DNA from: an uncultured Planctomycetaceae bacterium
GTDB taxonomy: Bacteria; Planctomycetota; Planctomycetia; Pirellulales; Pirellulaceae
Length of the DNA: 38,320 nt
Direction: 5' to 3'
Assembly (NCBI GenBank): GCA_937967665.1
Contig: CALBSZ010000634.1
Coordinates: forward strand, 1 to 38,320
The position numbers and the translations under genes were made by a program. Position 1 is the stretch's first letter. Each line of letters starts with the position of its first letter. This document shows positions 17,827 through 25,954 of the stretch, piece after piece. The notes below the pieces were generated by a model that was not told the DNA's origin, searched no databases, and worked only from the letters and a program-made list of their open reading frames with translations.

Positions 17827-20091
17827 ATGAAGGCCAGTAATGAACTCTGGAAAACACGCCTGACGGGACAAATCACAGACGGTCTCGCCGAGGAAATCGA
17901 TACGTTCGAAATGCAAATCGAACTGCGGCGCCAAGACAAAATGGACGAAAAAGTCTTTGCGGAGACTCGCCTACGTCGCGGCGCCTACGGTCAACGATAC
18001 GACAACGGTCAGCGGCACGATGGGAGCGAATCCAAGACGCTCCCTTACGACACGACCAAGCATACCAAAGGTCCGGACACCGTTTGGGATGCGCCGGGCA
18101 TGCTGCGGATCAAGATTCCGTACGGCGGTATGAATCCCGAACAACTGGAAGTGCTGGCTGAGTTGGCGGAGGAATACTCCGACGATATCGCTCATATTAC
18201 GACGCGGCAAGACTTCCAGCTTCACTACGTCCACATTGAAAACACGCCGACGATCATGAGGCGACTGGCGGCGGTCGGGATCACGACGCGCGAGGCCTGC
18301 GGGAATTCAATCCGCAACGTCTGCGGTTGTCCGTTTGCGGGAGTTTGCCAGGACGAGGCGTTTGACGTGACGCCGTATGCCGACGCGTTTACGTATTTCA
18401 TGCTCGGTCATCCGGACGCGCAGAACTTTGGTCGAAAATTCAAGCCTTCGTTCAGCGGCTGCCATCAACATTCATGCGGACTTGCCGCCATGCACGACAT
18501 GGGCATGACCGCGGTGGTGCGTGAAGTAGATGGTGAAAGGAAGCGCGGCTTCCGGGTTGTCGTGGGAGGCGGTTTGGGTGCCGTGCCGCGACAAGCCAAG
18601 CTGTTCGACGAGTTCCTGCCGGTCGAAGAACTGCTGCCCATTGCGCAGGCGATGTCGAAAGTGTTTGGCAAGCATGGCGAAAAGAAGATGCGGAGTCGAG
18701 CGCGGTTGAAGTTCCTGGTCGACAAGTGGGGCATCGACAAATTCAAGGAAGAAGTGCTGGCCGAGCGGGCGAATTTGACTCCCGATCCGCGCTGGACGGA
18801 GTACCTGGAACACATCGAAGAGGAAACCGAGAAGCCCTCCAGGCCACCGGGCGATCTGCCGGCGCTGAACGGCAACGAACGGATGAATCATTGGGTCAAG
18901 ACGAACCTGCGCGAACAGCGCCAGGAGGGGTATGTCGCGGCCACCGTGGCCTTGCCGCTGGGCGATCTGACTTCGGATCAACTTCGTTCACTCGCCGACA
19001 TCGTACGCCAGTTCACCAACGGGACGATCCGCACCACCGTTGAGCAGAATTTTGTCATCCGTTGGGTCAGCAAGGCCGACGTCCCGGCGCTGTTCAACGC
19101 CTTGGACGCGGTGGGTCTTTCGGAACCGGGTGCGAGTAACATCTTGGACATCGTCGCCTGCCCCGGAACGGACACCTGCAAGTTGGGCATTTCGTCGTCG
19201 CGCGGCCTGGCCGCGGAAATCCGCAGTCGGCTGGCGGAGACCAGCTTCAAGCTGGATCAGGCCGTCCAGGATCTGCATATCAAGGTGAGTGGCTGTTTCA
19301 ACAGCTGCGGTCAGCACCATGTCGCGGACATTGGTTTCTTTGGAGCCAACCGTACGGTTAAGGGTTTCAAGGTGCCGCATTTCCAAGTGGTGCTCGGCGG
19401 TCAGTGGGAAGAAAACGCCGGATCGTACGGACTGCCGATCGTCGCAATCCCGTCGAAGAAAGTTCCCAACGCCCTGGATCGAATCACCAGTTTTTACCTG
19501 ACGCAGAAGCAGCCAAACGAACGCTTCGTCAAGTTCGTCAAGCGGATTGGAAAGACGAAGATGCGCGAGATCCTCGAGGACCTGGCGGAGGTCCCGGACT
19601 ACGAGGGGAACGAGGATTTCTATGCGGATTGGGGCGACCCGCGACAGTACAGCATTGGCGATATCGGCAAGGGCGAATGTGCGGGAGAAGTGGTTTCGCA
19701 GTACGAATTCGAAACGGCCGCCGCCGAGCGGATTGTGTTTGGCGCTCAGGTATCCCTCGAAGAAGGTGACGCCCAGAAGGCGGGGGAAGACGCTTACCGG
19801 GCCATGATCAAGGCCGCCAAGGCGCTGGTCCTGGTGCAGTACGACGACGTCACGGAAGAAGATCCCGATGAAGTGGTGGACGAGTTCAAGGAACGCTACG
19901 TTGATACGGAGTTATTCTTGGACCCGTTTGCGGGAAGCAAGTTCGCCGATTACCTGTTCGACGCGCATCAGCAGGTGGGTCGAACTTTCGACGCCGATTC
20001 GGCTCATCACCTGATCGAAGAAACGCAGCTCTTCATTGAAGCTGTTCACAGTTGCTATAATCGCGTCCGCACGCAGGGATTGAATCGATAG
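17827..20091 (+). CDS. Siroheme/4Fe-4S sulfite (or nitrite) reductase with extra C-terminal helical domain
   Basis: A 754-residue ferredoxin-type NirA/SirA hemoprotein. ATG 17827 is chosen over GTG 17806 because GAGG lies eight bases before it. Cluster ligands: C445-x5-C451 in CPGTDTCKLG and C490-x3-C494 in SGCFNSCGQHH. The active-site stretch NFGRKFK has Lys at 204 and 206. The K-x-K pattern is that of sulfite reductases, while nitrite reductases usually have Asn at the second position. With the divergent cysteine-synthase fusion next door, sulfite to sulfide is favoured, but nitrite is not excluded. Residues ~628-754 are an extra, mostly alpha-helical region resembling HEPN-like domains and absent from ordinary NirA/SirA. 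Cytoplasmic. The next gene follows after 93 bp. Confidence 0.9.
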   Translation: MKASNELWKTRLTGQITDGLAEEIDTFEMQIELRRQDKMDEKVFAETRLRRGAYGQRYDNGQRHDGSESKTLPYDTTKHTKGPDTVWDAPGMLRIKIPYGGMNPEQLEVLAELAEEYSDDIAHITTRQDFQLHYVHIENTPTIMRRLAAVGITTREACGNSIRNVCGCPFAGVCQDEAFDVTPYADAFTYFMLGHPDAQNFGRKFKPSFSGCHQHSCGLAAMHDMGMTAVVREVDGERKRGFRVVVGGGLGAVPRQAKLFDEFLPVEELLPIAQAMSKVFGKHGEKKMRSRARLKFLVDKWGIDKFKEEVLAERANLTPDPRWTEYLEHIEEETEKPSRPPGDLPALNGNERMNHWVKTNLREQRQEGYVAATVALPLGDLTSDQLRSLADIVRQFTNGTIRTTVEQNFVIRWVSKADVPALFNALDAVGLSEPGASNILDIVACPGTDTCKLGISSSRGLAAEIRSRLAETSFKLDQAVQDLHIKVSGCFNSCGQHHVADIGFFGANRTVKGFKVPHFQVVLGGQWEENAGSYGLPIVAIPSKKVPNALDRITSFYLTQKQPNERFVKFVKRIGKTKMREILEDLAEVPDYEGNEDFYADWGDPRQYSIGDIGKGECAGEVVSQYEFETAAAERIVFGAQVSLEEGDAQKAGEDAYRAMIKAAKALVLVQYDDVTEEDPDEVVDEFKERYVDTELFLDPFAGSKFADYLFDAHQQVGRTFDADSAHHLIEETQLFIEAVHSCYNRVRTQGLNR

Positions 20092-20184
20092 CGAGGTTGC
20101 CGTCGTGCGTAGGAAGGCGATCCACAGATCGCTGGCCGGTGTCGATGAGCACTACGGACGGCATACCGTGGCGTTGGAGAAACA

Positions 20185-20739
20185 ATGGATTTGCAACACG
20201 TAAACATCAAGATCTTCGTCGAAGGGGAACTGACCGTAGACCTGGATGACGTGATCAAGGTTTTCCACGAACTCATTTCGCAACAGGCGTTGCCCGGAGT
20301 GCTTCTGGACGTCGGCGACTACCGTCACGTTCCCGCGGGCCCCAGTGTTTTGATGGTGGGTCATGAAGCCGACTACTGCCTGGACAATGGCGGCCATCGC
20401 TACGGCCTGCTCTACCGCCGCAAGGCGCCGTTGGCTGGCAGTAACGAAGATCGTCTACGGCAGGCATTCGACGCGGCGTTTCACCTTTGCCAGTTGCTGG
20501 AAAGCAAATTTCCCACGCTCAAGTTCAGTCGCCGAGAATTCCAAATCATCATCAACGACCGCGGCCTGGCGCCCAATACGCCCGAGACGCTGGAGGCCGC
20601 CAAGCCGGCTATTGAATCGTTCCTGAACGGCATCTTCGACAACACGCAGGTATCGCTCGAACCGGACACGGACCCTCGCCGTCGGTTTGCCGTTGCGGTA
20701 AAATCGGCGACGGACTTTGCGCTTCCCGCCGCCTCGTAG
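20185..20739 (+). CDS. Conserved-looking protein of unknown function downstream of sulfite reductase
   Basis: A 184-residue soluble protein not assigned to a family. GGAG lies five bases before ATG 20185. It has no signal peptide or TM segment, and shows alternating hydrophobic strands and helices: a beta-rich start (VNIKIFVEGELTVDLDDVIK), then LPGVLLDVGDYRHVPAGPSVLMVGHEADYCLD, a Gly/Tyr stretch GGHRYGLLYRR, and an amphipathic helix FDAAFHLCQLLESKFP. Its codon use and placement (93 bp after sulfite reductase, 79 bp before folD, same strand) suggest a real gene in the same transcription unit. A role linked to the reductase is inference from position only. Confidence 0.7.
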   Translation: MDLQHVNIKIFVEGELTVDLDDVIKVFHELISQQALPGVLLDVGDYRHVPAGPSVLMVGHEADYCLDNGGHRYGLLYRRKAPLAGSNEDRLRQAFDAAFHLCQLLESKFPTLKFSRREFQIIINDRGLAPNTPETLEAAKPAIESFLNGIFDNTQVSLEPDTDPRRRFAVAVKSATDFALPAAS

Positions 20740-20818
20740 TACCGCGGCACCGCTGAAATTCTTTCGCCACTCCGTAGTCGAGGCACGCGTACGCACCTCC
20801 TGAACAGGAAATCTTTTC

Positions 20819-21694
20819 GTGGCAGCAACGATTCTCGACGGCAAGGCGATTGCCAAGCAGATCCAGCAGGAAATCAAGGCGGAAGTCGCCGCGTTCGTGG
20901 CCCAGCACAGCGTCACGCCATGCCTGGCCGCCGTGCTGGTCGGGGACGATCCCGCCAGCGAAGTGTATGTGCGCAACAAGCAACGAACCTGTGAACGCGT
21001 GGGCATGACCAGCCAGTTGTTTCGGCTGCCCGCCGACGCCGGAGAAGCAGAACTCGTTACGCTGGTGCAGCGGCTGAACGAAGACGCGGCCGTGCATGGC
21101 ATCCTGGTGCAACTTCCCCTGCCCGCACAGATCGACGAAGCAAAGATTCTGGACCTCGTGAATCCGGCGAAGGATGTGGACTGTTTCCATCCCGAAAACG
21201 TGGGGCTTCTGGTACAAGGTCGGCCGCGTTACCTTCCCTGCACGCCTCACGGCTGCCAGCAGATCCTGCATCGCTGTGGGATCGCCGTGACGGGGAAGCA
21301 TGCTGTGGTAGTGGGACGCAGTGAAATCGTCGGCAAGCCCATGGCATCGCTGCTCATGCAGCGTGATTCCACCTGTGGGCCCTCGGCGGCCAACGCGACG
21401 GTGACGGTTTGCCACAGCCGCAGCGCGGACCTCGCGTCGATAACCCGGCAAGCCGATATCCTGATTGCAGCGATCGGCAAGGCCCAATTCATTACCGCGG
21501 ACATGGTGAAGCGGGGAGCGGCCGTCATCGATGTCGGCATCAATCGCACGGACAGCGGCCTGGTAGGCGATGTGGACTTCGCGGGCGTCCGGGAAGTCGC
21601 CGGCGCGATCACGCCGGTGCCCGGGGGCGTCGGGCCGCTGACCATCGCCATGCTGCTCTACAACACACTCGCCGCAGCACGAACACAACAGTAG
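20819..21694 (+). CDS. folD: FolD: methylenetetrahydrofolate dehydrogenase/cyclohydrolase
   Basis: A 291-residue bifunctional enzyme that oxidises 5,10-methylene-THF to methenyl-THF with NADP and hydrolyses it to 10-formyl-THF in the cytoplasm. Start is GTG 20819 with AGGA nine bases upstream. Visible marks: catalytic K54 in YVRNKQRTC, the QLPLP segment, DVDCFHPENVG, the dinucleotide-binding VVGRSEIVGKPM, and PVPGGVGPLTIAMLL near the C-terminus. Length is normal for the family. A 10-residue insert (MQRDSTCGPSAANATV region) widens the loop after the GKPM motif relative to typical FolD. It ends 139 bp before the convergent transporter gene. Confidence 0.96.
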   Translation: MAATILDGKAIAKQIQQEIKAEVAAFVAQHSVTPCLAAVLVGDDPASEVYVRNKQRTCERVGMTSQLFRLPADAGEAELVTLVQRLNEDAAVHGILVQLPLPAQIDEAKILDLVNPAKDVDCFHPENVGLLVQGRPRYLPCTPHGCQQILHRCGIAVTGKHAVVVGRSEIVGKPMASLLMQRDSTCGPSAANATVTVCHSRSADLASITRQADILIAAIGKAQFITADMVKRGAAVIDVGINRTDSGLVGDVDFAGVREVAGAITPVPGGVGPLTIAMLLYNTLAAARTQQ

Positions 21695-21815
21695 CCGTTT
21701 GTGGCTGGCAAGATGCTTTGGTGCCACGGGCTTCTCTCCCTGCATCCCAGGTCCCGGCGGCCAACAGGCACGCGCTGCAGGCCATGAACTGTCCTGGCAC
21801 CCCGGCTCTTTTCTT

Positions 21816-21833
21816 GCCAGGACAGGTCCTGGC
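21816..21833. terminator. Palindrome between convergent folD and symporter genes
   Basis: gccaggac and gtcctggc form an 8-bp inverted repeat with only two bases between, abutting the symporter stop codon. With opened closing pairs it gives a stable hairpin. On the minus strand it is followed by caagaaaagagcc rather than a T-run, so a classical intrinsic terminator is not proved. A further gtcctggc copy lies at 21791-21798. Confidence 0.35.
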
Positions 21834-23282
21834 CTACGCTTCGAAGCGGGAGACCACGGCGCAGCCGCACGAATCGCTCCAGACATTGACGCTGGTCCGG
21901 CACATGTCCAGGACACGGTCCACAGCGATGATGATTCCCTGCATTTCCACCGGCAGCCCGACGGCCTGCAAGATGATCACCATCATCACCAGTCCAGCGT
22001 GCGGGATTCCGGCCGCGCCGATACTCGCCAGCAGCGCCGTGATGGCTACGATGATCTGCTCGGTGAGCGGCAAATTGTGGCCGTAGTGGAGCTGTGCGAT
22101 AAACAGCACCGCAACGGCTTCATACAGGGCCGTTCCATCCATGTTAATGGTGGCTCCGAGCGGCAAGACGAAGGAACTGACGCGATTGCTGATTCCCGCT
22201 CGCTGTTCCACGCTGGTCAGGGTTAAGGGCAGTGTTCCGTTGCTGGATGCCGAGCTGAATGCGGTCAACAGCGCGGGGGACATCGCACCGGCAAACTCCC
22301 AGGGACTGCGCCGCGCCACGAACTTGATGATCAGCGGCAACGTAATGCAAGCGTGAAAGATCAAAGCACACGCCACCGCCAGCATGTACCAGAACAGCGA
22401 CTTGAAGACGTCGACCCCTTGCGTGGCCGTCACGGATAACATCAACAGCAGCACGCCCAGGGGCGCCAACCTGATGATCGCCATGGTCATGCCCATCATG
22501 ACTTCGAAGGCGGCTTCGAAAAAGTCGCGAATCAGTTCGGCCGTCTTGCCCCCTTTCAGAATCGCGAAGATGGCAAACGCCAGGCTGAATGAAATGATCG
22601 ACAGGAAACTGGCTTCGGCGAGCGCTCCGACCGGGTTGCTGGGGATCATCGCTTCCAACTGGCCGAACAGGACATCTCCCAAATTCCCCGAAACATGCGG
22701 TTCCTCCACCGCCGACTTATTCACTTCGCCGCGCAGTCCGGGCCGGATCACGTTGACCATCAGCAATCCGGTCACAATGGCCAGCATGCTGGTCGATGCG
22801 TAGTACAACAGAGTGCGGCCAAACATCTTTCCCAGTCGCTCAGCCTGACCGAGTCCCATCACGCCAGTGATCAGCGAGGTGACGATGAGCGGCACGGCTA
22901 CCATCTGCAACATTCGCAGAAACAGGCCGCCAAATCGTTTCGCGTTGTCTCCCGCCCAGCGCGACCAGCTGCGGCCATGTTGGTGAAACAAGTTGTAAGC
23001 TTGTTCATCTTTTTCTTTGAGTTTCTCGACCGAAGCGAACGAATCGGGAGTGGCGCGCGTCCCGTCGACTCGACGAACACGCACGCTGCCGTCGCTGCTG
23101 GTGATGGTGATTTCAATCAGATTCGGCGTATCCCGAATCTCGACCGCTTTCACACCTTTGGGAAGTTGGTCGCTGGCTACCTGCGTCTCGAACACTCCGG
23201 CCGAAAAATTCAGCGTCAAGCCCACCGCGGCCCCGACAAGCATGCCAATGAGAATCTGCCAGTGCAGTGCGAGACGCGTCAT
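21834..23282 (-). CDS. Dicarboxylate/amino acid:cation symporter (DAACS family) with periplasmic insert
   Basis: A 482-residue Na+/H+-coupled transporter of the GltP/DctA/SLC1 family in the inner membrane. A perfect GGAGG lies five bases before ATG 23282. The frame extends further upstream but lacks transporter sequence. Marks: the serine-rich SSASSNGTLPLTL of hairpin 1, GATINMDGTALYEA (NMDGT sodium site), and GIPHAGLVMMVIIL of hairpin 2. Between TM1 and TM2 (residues ~31-108) lies an extra hydrophilic segment with beta-strand-like ITITSSDGSVRVRRVDG, larger than the short loop of typical family members. Substrate is probably glutamate, aspartate or a C4-dicarboxylate. The lactonase gene lies 49 bp upstream on the same strand. 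Confidence 0.92.
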   Translation of the reverse strand: MTRLALHWQILIGMLVGAAVGLTLNFSAGVFETQVASDQLPKGVKAVEIRDTPNLIEITITSSDGSVRVRRVDGTRATPDSFASVEKLKEKDEQAYNLFHQHGRSWSRWAGDNAKRFGGLFLRMLQMVAVPLIVTSLITGVMGLGQAERLGKMFGRTLLYYASTSMLAIVTGLLMVNVIRPGLRGEVNKSAVEEPHVSGNLGDVLFGQLEAMIPSNPVGALAEASFLSIISFSLAFAIFAILKGGKTAELIRDFFEAAFEVMMGMTMAIIRLAPLGVLLLMLSVTATQGVDVFKSLFWYMLAVACALIFHACITLPLIIKFVARRSPWEFAGAMSPALLTAFSSASSNGTLPLTLTSVEQRAGISNRVSSFVLPLGATINMDGTALYEAVAVLFIAQLHYGHNLPLTEQIIVAITALLASIGAAGIPHAGLVMMVIILQAVGLPVEMQGIIIAVDRVLDMCRTSVNVWSDSCGCAVVSRFEA

Positions 23283-23331
23283 GCGTTCCTCCGTAAGTGC
23301 TGCTCGATAAGGGATCGCCAGCGAGTGTGGT

Positions 23332-24330
23332 CTAGTTGCCGGTGACGTTAGTGCGTACTTTACACAAGTACATGTCGGCGGTGATATACAAGGTACTTCC
23401 CGCATCTCCGAAGGTGCAGTTGGCGGTGCGCTCCCCTGTATTCAACCGCCCGAGCAACTTGCCGTTCCGATCCATCACCCAAACTCCGCCCGGACCGGTT
23501 GCCCAGACACGGCCCTGCCTGTCTACCGTCATCCCGTCGCAGCCGCCAGGAAGCTTGCCGATATCGTTGCGGACATCGCCGAAGGGTTGTCCCTTCCCCA
23601 AGGTGCCATCCGGCTGGACTGAAAAGGCCGTCCAGCCCGGCTGCACTTTCCCGGATTGCGCGACGTACAGCGTTTTCTCATCAGGCGAAAAACCGATGCC
23701 GTTGGGGCGCACGAGTTGTTTAGTGAGCAGCGTGAGTTCACCTTGGGGCGATAGACGGTAAACGCCACACCAATCGAGTTCCCGGGAGGGGTCGTCCCAA
23801 CGTTTCGGAAGTCCATAGGGAGGATCGGTGAAATAGAGATCGCCGCTGGAATGGTAGACCAGGTCGTTGGGACTGTTGAACCGTTTCCCTTCGAAGTGCG
23901 CGGCCAGTACCGTAATCGATCCGTCTTTCTCGACGCGTTTAATGACGCGGTCCCCGTGACAGCACATCACCAGACGTCCTTCACGATCCAATACCAGTCC
24001 GTTCGTGCCAGGCTCGGAACCTGTAAACGGCGCTTTCCCCGTGTAACCGCTGGGTTCCAAAAAGACGCTCAGCCCATCGCCCGCTTTCCAGCGATAAATG
24101 CGGTTTCGTGGAATATCGCTGAATAACAGGTATTTACCCTGAGGCGCCCACACGGGGCCTTCCGACCACTCCAGTCCCGCGGCGAGCACTTCAATCCCAG
24201 CGTCCTGAGGCACAAGTTGATCGAAAGAAGGGTCGAACCGTTCAATGGAACCAATCTGTTTCGGTGGTTCCGCAACGGCGTACGTGGAGACAAAAAGCAC
24301 GGACAGCAGAATCAAGGTAGCTCGAAACAT
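23332..24330 (-). CDS. Secreted SMP-30/gluconolactonase-family protein
   Basis: A 332-residue six-bladed beta-propeller of the SMP-30/gluconolactonase/LRE family. ATG 24330 begins a clear signal peptide (MFRATLILLSVLFVSTYAVA, cleavage before EPP). The GTG 18 bases upstream is an alternative start. Family marks: WSEGPVWAPQG (metal-ligand Glu), SPNDLVYHSSGDLYFTDPPYG (Asn/Asp ligands), RPNGIGFSPDEKTLYVAQ, and GGCDGMTVDRQGRVWATGPGG. Members hydrolyse sugar lactones with a divalent metal. Here it would act in the periplasm. It precedes the symporter by 49 bp, so a lactone-to-acid plus uptake pair is possible but speculative. Confidence 0.9.
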   Translation of the reverse strand: MFRATLILLSVLFVSTYAVAEPPKQIGSIERFDPSFDQLVPQDAGIEVLAAGLEWSEGPVWAPQGKYLLFSDIPRNRIYRWKAGDGLSVFLEPSGYTGKAPFTGSEPGTNGLVLDREGRLVMCCHGDRVIKRVEKDGSITVLAAHFEGKRFNSPNDLVYHSSGDLYFTDPPYGLPKRWDDPSRELDWCGVYRLSPQGELTLLTKQLVRPNGIGFSPDEKTLYVAQSGKVQPGWTAFSVQPDGTLGKGQPFGDVRNDIGKLPGGCDGMTVDRQGRVWATGPGGVWVMDRNGKLLGRLNTGERTANCTFGDAGSTLYITADMYLCKVRTNVTGN

Positions 24331-24488
24331 AGGGAGACTCGCATGCACTGGACGAAAAGCAACGACTTGTTGGTTGACTATCACAACAGCGCCAGGCTCC
24401 GTCGTCAAACAAGCTCGCTGCGCAAGCGAGTAGGTAACGATACGACGAGATACACTTGCTTGCGCTGCGTGCTTGTATCTTGGAGGAT

Positions 24489-24512
24489 TGCCGCAACGTT
24501 GGCGCTGTCCAA
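24489..24512 (+). repeat. Copy 1 of a 24-bp direct repeat flanking the PfkB gene
   Basis: Contains the core ttggcgctgtccaa, which is itself a TTGG-6-CCAA inverted repeat. It matches 25650-25673 at 23 of 24 positions in the same orientation. The two copies bracket the PfkB-family kinase gene. Confidence 0.75.
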
Positions 24513-24616
24513 TCATGATACACGATCCAAGCGCCGTTTGATAATGTCGGCTAGGTTGAACCGGCGAATCACAACGGATCTTTCGAGACTTCGCATCGCC
24601 AACCGCGCAATGGTCT

Positions 24617-25639
24617 CTACACACTGCTGAGTTGCCGTTCCAAATCCTGCTGCGAAGCCGTTCCTGTCGTGGCGAGCCGCTGGACGGTCACCGCCGCCAC
24701 CAGATTGCCCGCCATGGCCGCCTCGACACACGAAGCGCCACCGCACAGCGCCAAGACGCACCCGGCGGTCGTGCTGTCTCCGGCCCCGGTCGGATCGGTT
24801 TCGCCGGTCACCTGGCAGGCGGGAACGAGCGTCCAGTCGGGGTCGCTGACCAGGATCCCGCGACTCCCGCAGGTAATAAAGACCGGCTTTCCTGTCTGTT
24901 TCCGCAACGCGCGGCCCGCGGCCAGCAACCGTTCCTCGGCCACCAGATCCGCAGGTGTCGGGTGGTCCAGGCCGATGGCTTCAAACTGGTTCGGTTTCGT
25001 GATCACGTTGCGGAAGTCGTGGATGCGCCGCCGGCTATCCGCCCAGAAAACGACTTCAGGGTGGGCGTCGGCGAGTTCCGCGATGCGTTGCCGAACCGCC
25101 CCGGTGACGACACCGCAATCGGCCGATTCGACTTGATCCAGAACGATCACCGCGTCGAGTCGTGCTACCAGGGATTCCAAGGATTGCATCACCCGGTCCT
25201 GGATGTCTGCCGGCGTTGCTTGACGGTTCTTCGTGTCGTATCGCGAGTGTTCGCCAGACAAACCGGATGTCGCCCCGTCACGCGGCTTGAGATAGGTGGG
25301 AGTGTGGCGTTGGCAGTAGGCGTGCAAGTGTCGTGTCGAACAGCCCAGTCGCTCCAGTCCGCGGCGAAGTTCGAAACCTTCACCATCTTCGCCCGTCATG
25401 CCGATCGCGTGCAACTCGCCCGCCCCGAGCGCCGCCAGGTTCGACACAACCGTGCCGGCCGCGCCCGGACTGGACCGAACAGCGACAACCTGATGCGCCA
25501 CCTTGCCCGTCTCGACACTCGGTTCTTCCAGCGCGGGATCGACTTCCAGGTACTTGTCCAGGAAGAAATCGCCCACCACGGCAATGCGGGCTGCCGCCGC
25601 CGGTTCGAACAGTTGTCGCAGCCGTTGCCGTGTCAGCAT
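24617..25639 (-). CDS. PfkB-family carbohydrate kinase (RfaE/HldE-N-like)
   Basis: A 340-residue ribokinase-fold kinase. ATG 25639 is preferred because the longer open frame upstream runs through a TTCGAA repeat array. AGGG lies about eight bases before it. Marks: N-terminal VVGDFFLDKYLEVDP, the Gly-rich SPGAAGTVVSNLAALGA segment that contacts the sugar, and the C-terminal anion-hole motif DPTGAGDSTTAG with catalytic Asp. The N-terminal wording is most like the heptose-7-phosphate kinase domain of RfaE/HldE, so a role in heptose or lipopolysaccharide precursor metabolism is possible. No nucleotidyltransferase domain is attached. Substrate is not certain. Flanked by 24-bp direct repeats. Confidence 0.85.
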   Translation of the reverse strand: MLTRQRLRQLFEPAAAARIAVVGDFFLDKYLEVDPALEEPSVETGKVAHQVVAVRSSPGAAGTVVSNLAALGAGELHAIGMTGEDGEGFELRRGLERLGCSTRHLHAYCQRHTPTYLKPRDGATSGLSGEHSRYDTKNRQATPADIQDRVMQSLESLVARLDAVIVLDQVESADCGVVTGAVRQRIAELADAHPEVVFWADSRRRIHDFRNVITKPNQFEAIGLDHPTPADLVAEERLLAAGRALRKQTGKPVFITCGSRGILVSDPDWTLVPACQVTGETDPTGAGDSTTAGCVLALCGGASCVEAAMAGNLVAAVTVQRLATTGTASQQDLERQLSSV

Positions 25640-25649
25640 GATGGCGCCC

Positions 25650-25673
25650 TGCCGCAAAGTTGGCGCTGTCCAA
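25650..25673 (+). repeat. Copy 2 of the 24-bp direct repeat
   Basis: Same element as at 24489-24512 with one mismatch (caaagtt for caacgtt), just upstream of the PfkB start. A related, partly degraded copy in inverted orientation (ggacagcgccactttg) lies at 35186-35201, four bases after another gene's stop codon. Confidence 0.75.
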
Positions 25674-25717
25674 CGAGTGCCTGAACACGCGAAGGTGCAA
25701 TCCCAGAATCGTAAAAA

Positions 25718-25780
25718 CTCGAAATTCGAAACTCGAAATTCGAAACTCGAAATTCGAAATTCGAAACTCGAAATACGAAA
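25718..25780. repeat. TTCGAA-rich tandem repeat array
   Basis: Three exact copies of the 14-bp unit ctcgaaattcgaaa at 25718-25759, a seven-base partial unit, and a fourth variant copy at 25767-25780. The region is strikingly A+T-rich against its G+C-rich surroundings. A partly complementary stretch (gaatttgtttcggttttcgatattcg, interrupted) at 25880-25906 could pair with 25766-25787, so the whole block 25710-25925 may fold as a long imperfect stem. Confidence 0.8.
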
Positions 25781-25954
25781 CAAATTCAAAATCCAAAATC
25801 TGAAACCGTTTCGCCGGAATTCAACGGAAACGCGGAATGCCAAAACCGCTGGGATTTCGGATTTTCGTATTGTGACATTTGAATTTGTTTCGGTTTTCGA
25901 TATTCGTGCTTCGAATTTCAAATCCAGAAGTCACAGACCTCGCTTGTCGACGAA

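Larger units (their letters stand above)
25640..25954. other. A+T-rich repeat-bearing intergenic region
   Basis: This 315-bp space separates the end of the ABC-operon gene from the PfkB start, both on the minus strand. It holds one 24-bp direct-repeat copy and the TTCGAA array with its inverted partner. Nothing here looks coding. ORFs through the array translate to phantom FEFRISSFEF-type sequence. It could act as a transcription end for the ABC operon. Confidence 0.6.

Noticed and set aside
20609..21916. Long minus-strand ORF opposite folD
   Set aside because: folD has complete catalytic motifs on the plus strand. The antisense frame is a G+C-driven shadow without recognisable domains.
25718..25780. 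Tandem repeats as a possible CRISPR array
   Set aside because: The 14-bp units are contiguous with no spacers, and no cas gene is present.
25640..25921. N-terminal extension of the PfkB-family kinase
   Set aside because: The extension is a translation of the TTCGAA repeat array, and the kinase fold starts at ATG 25639.
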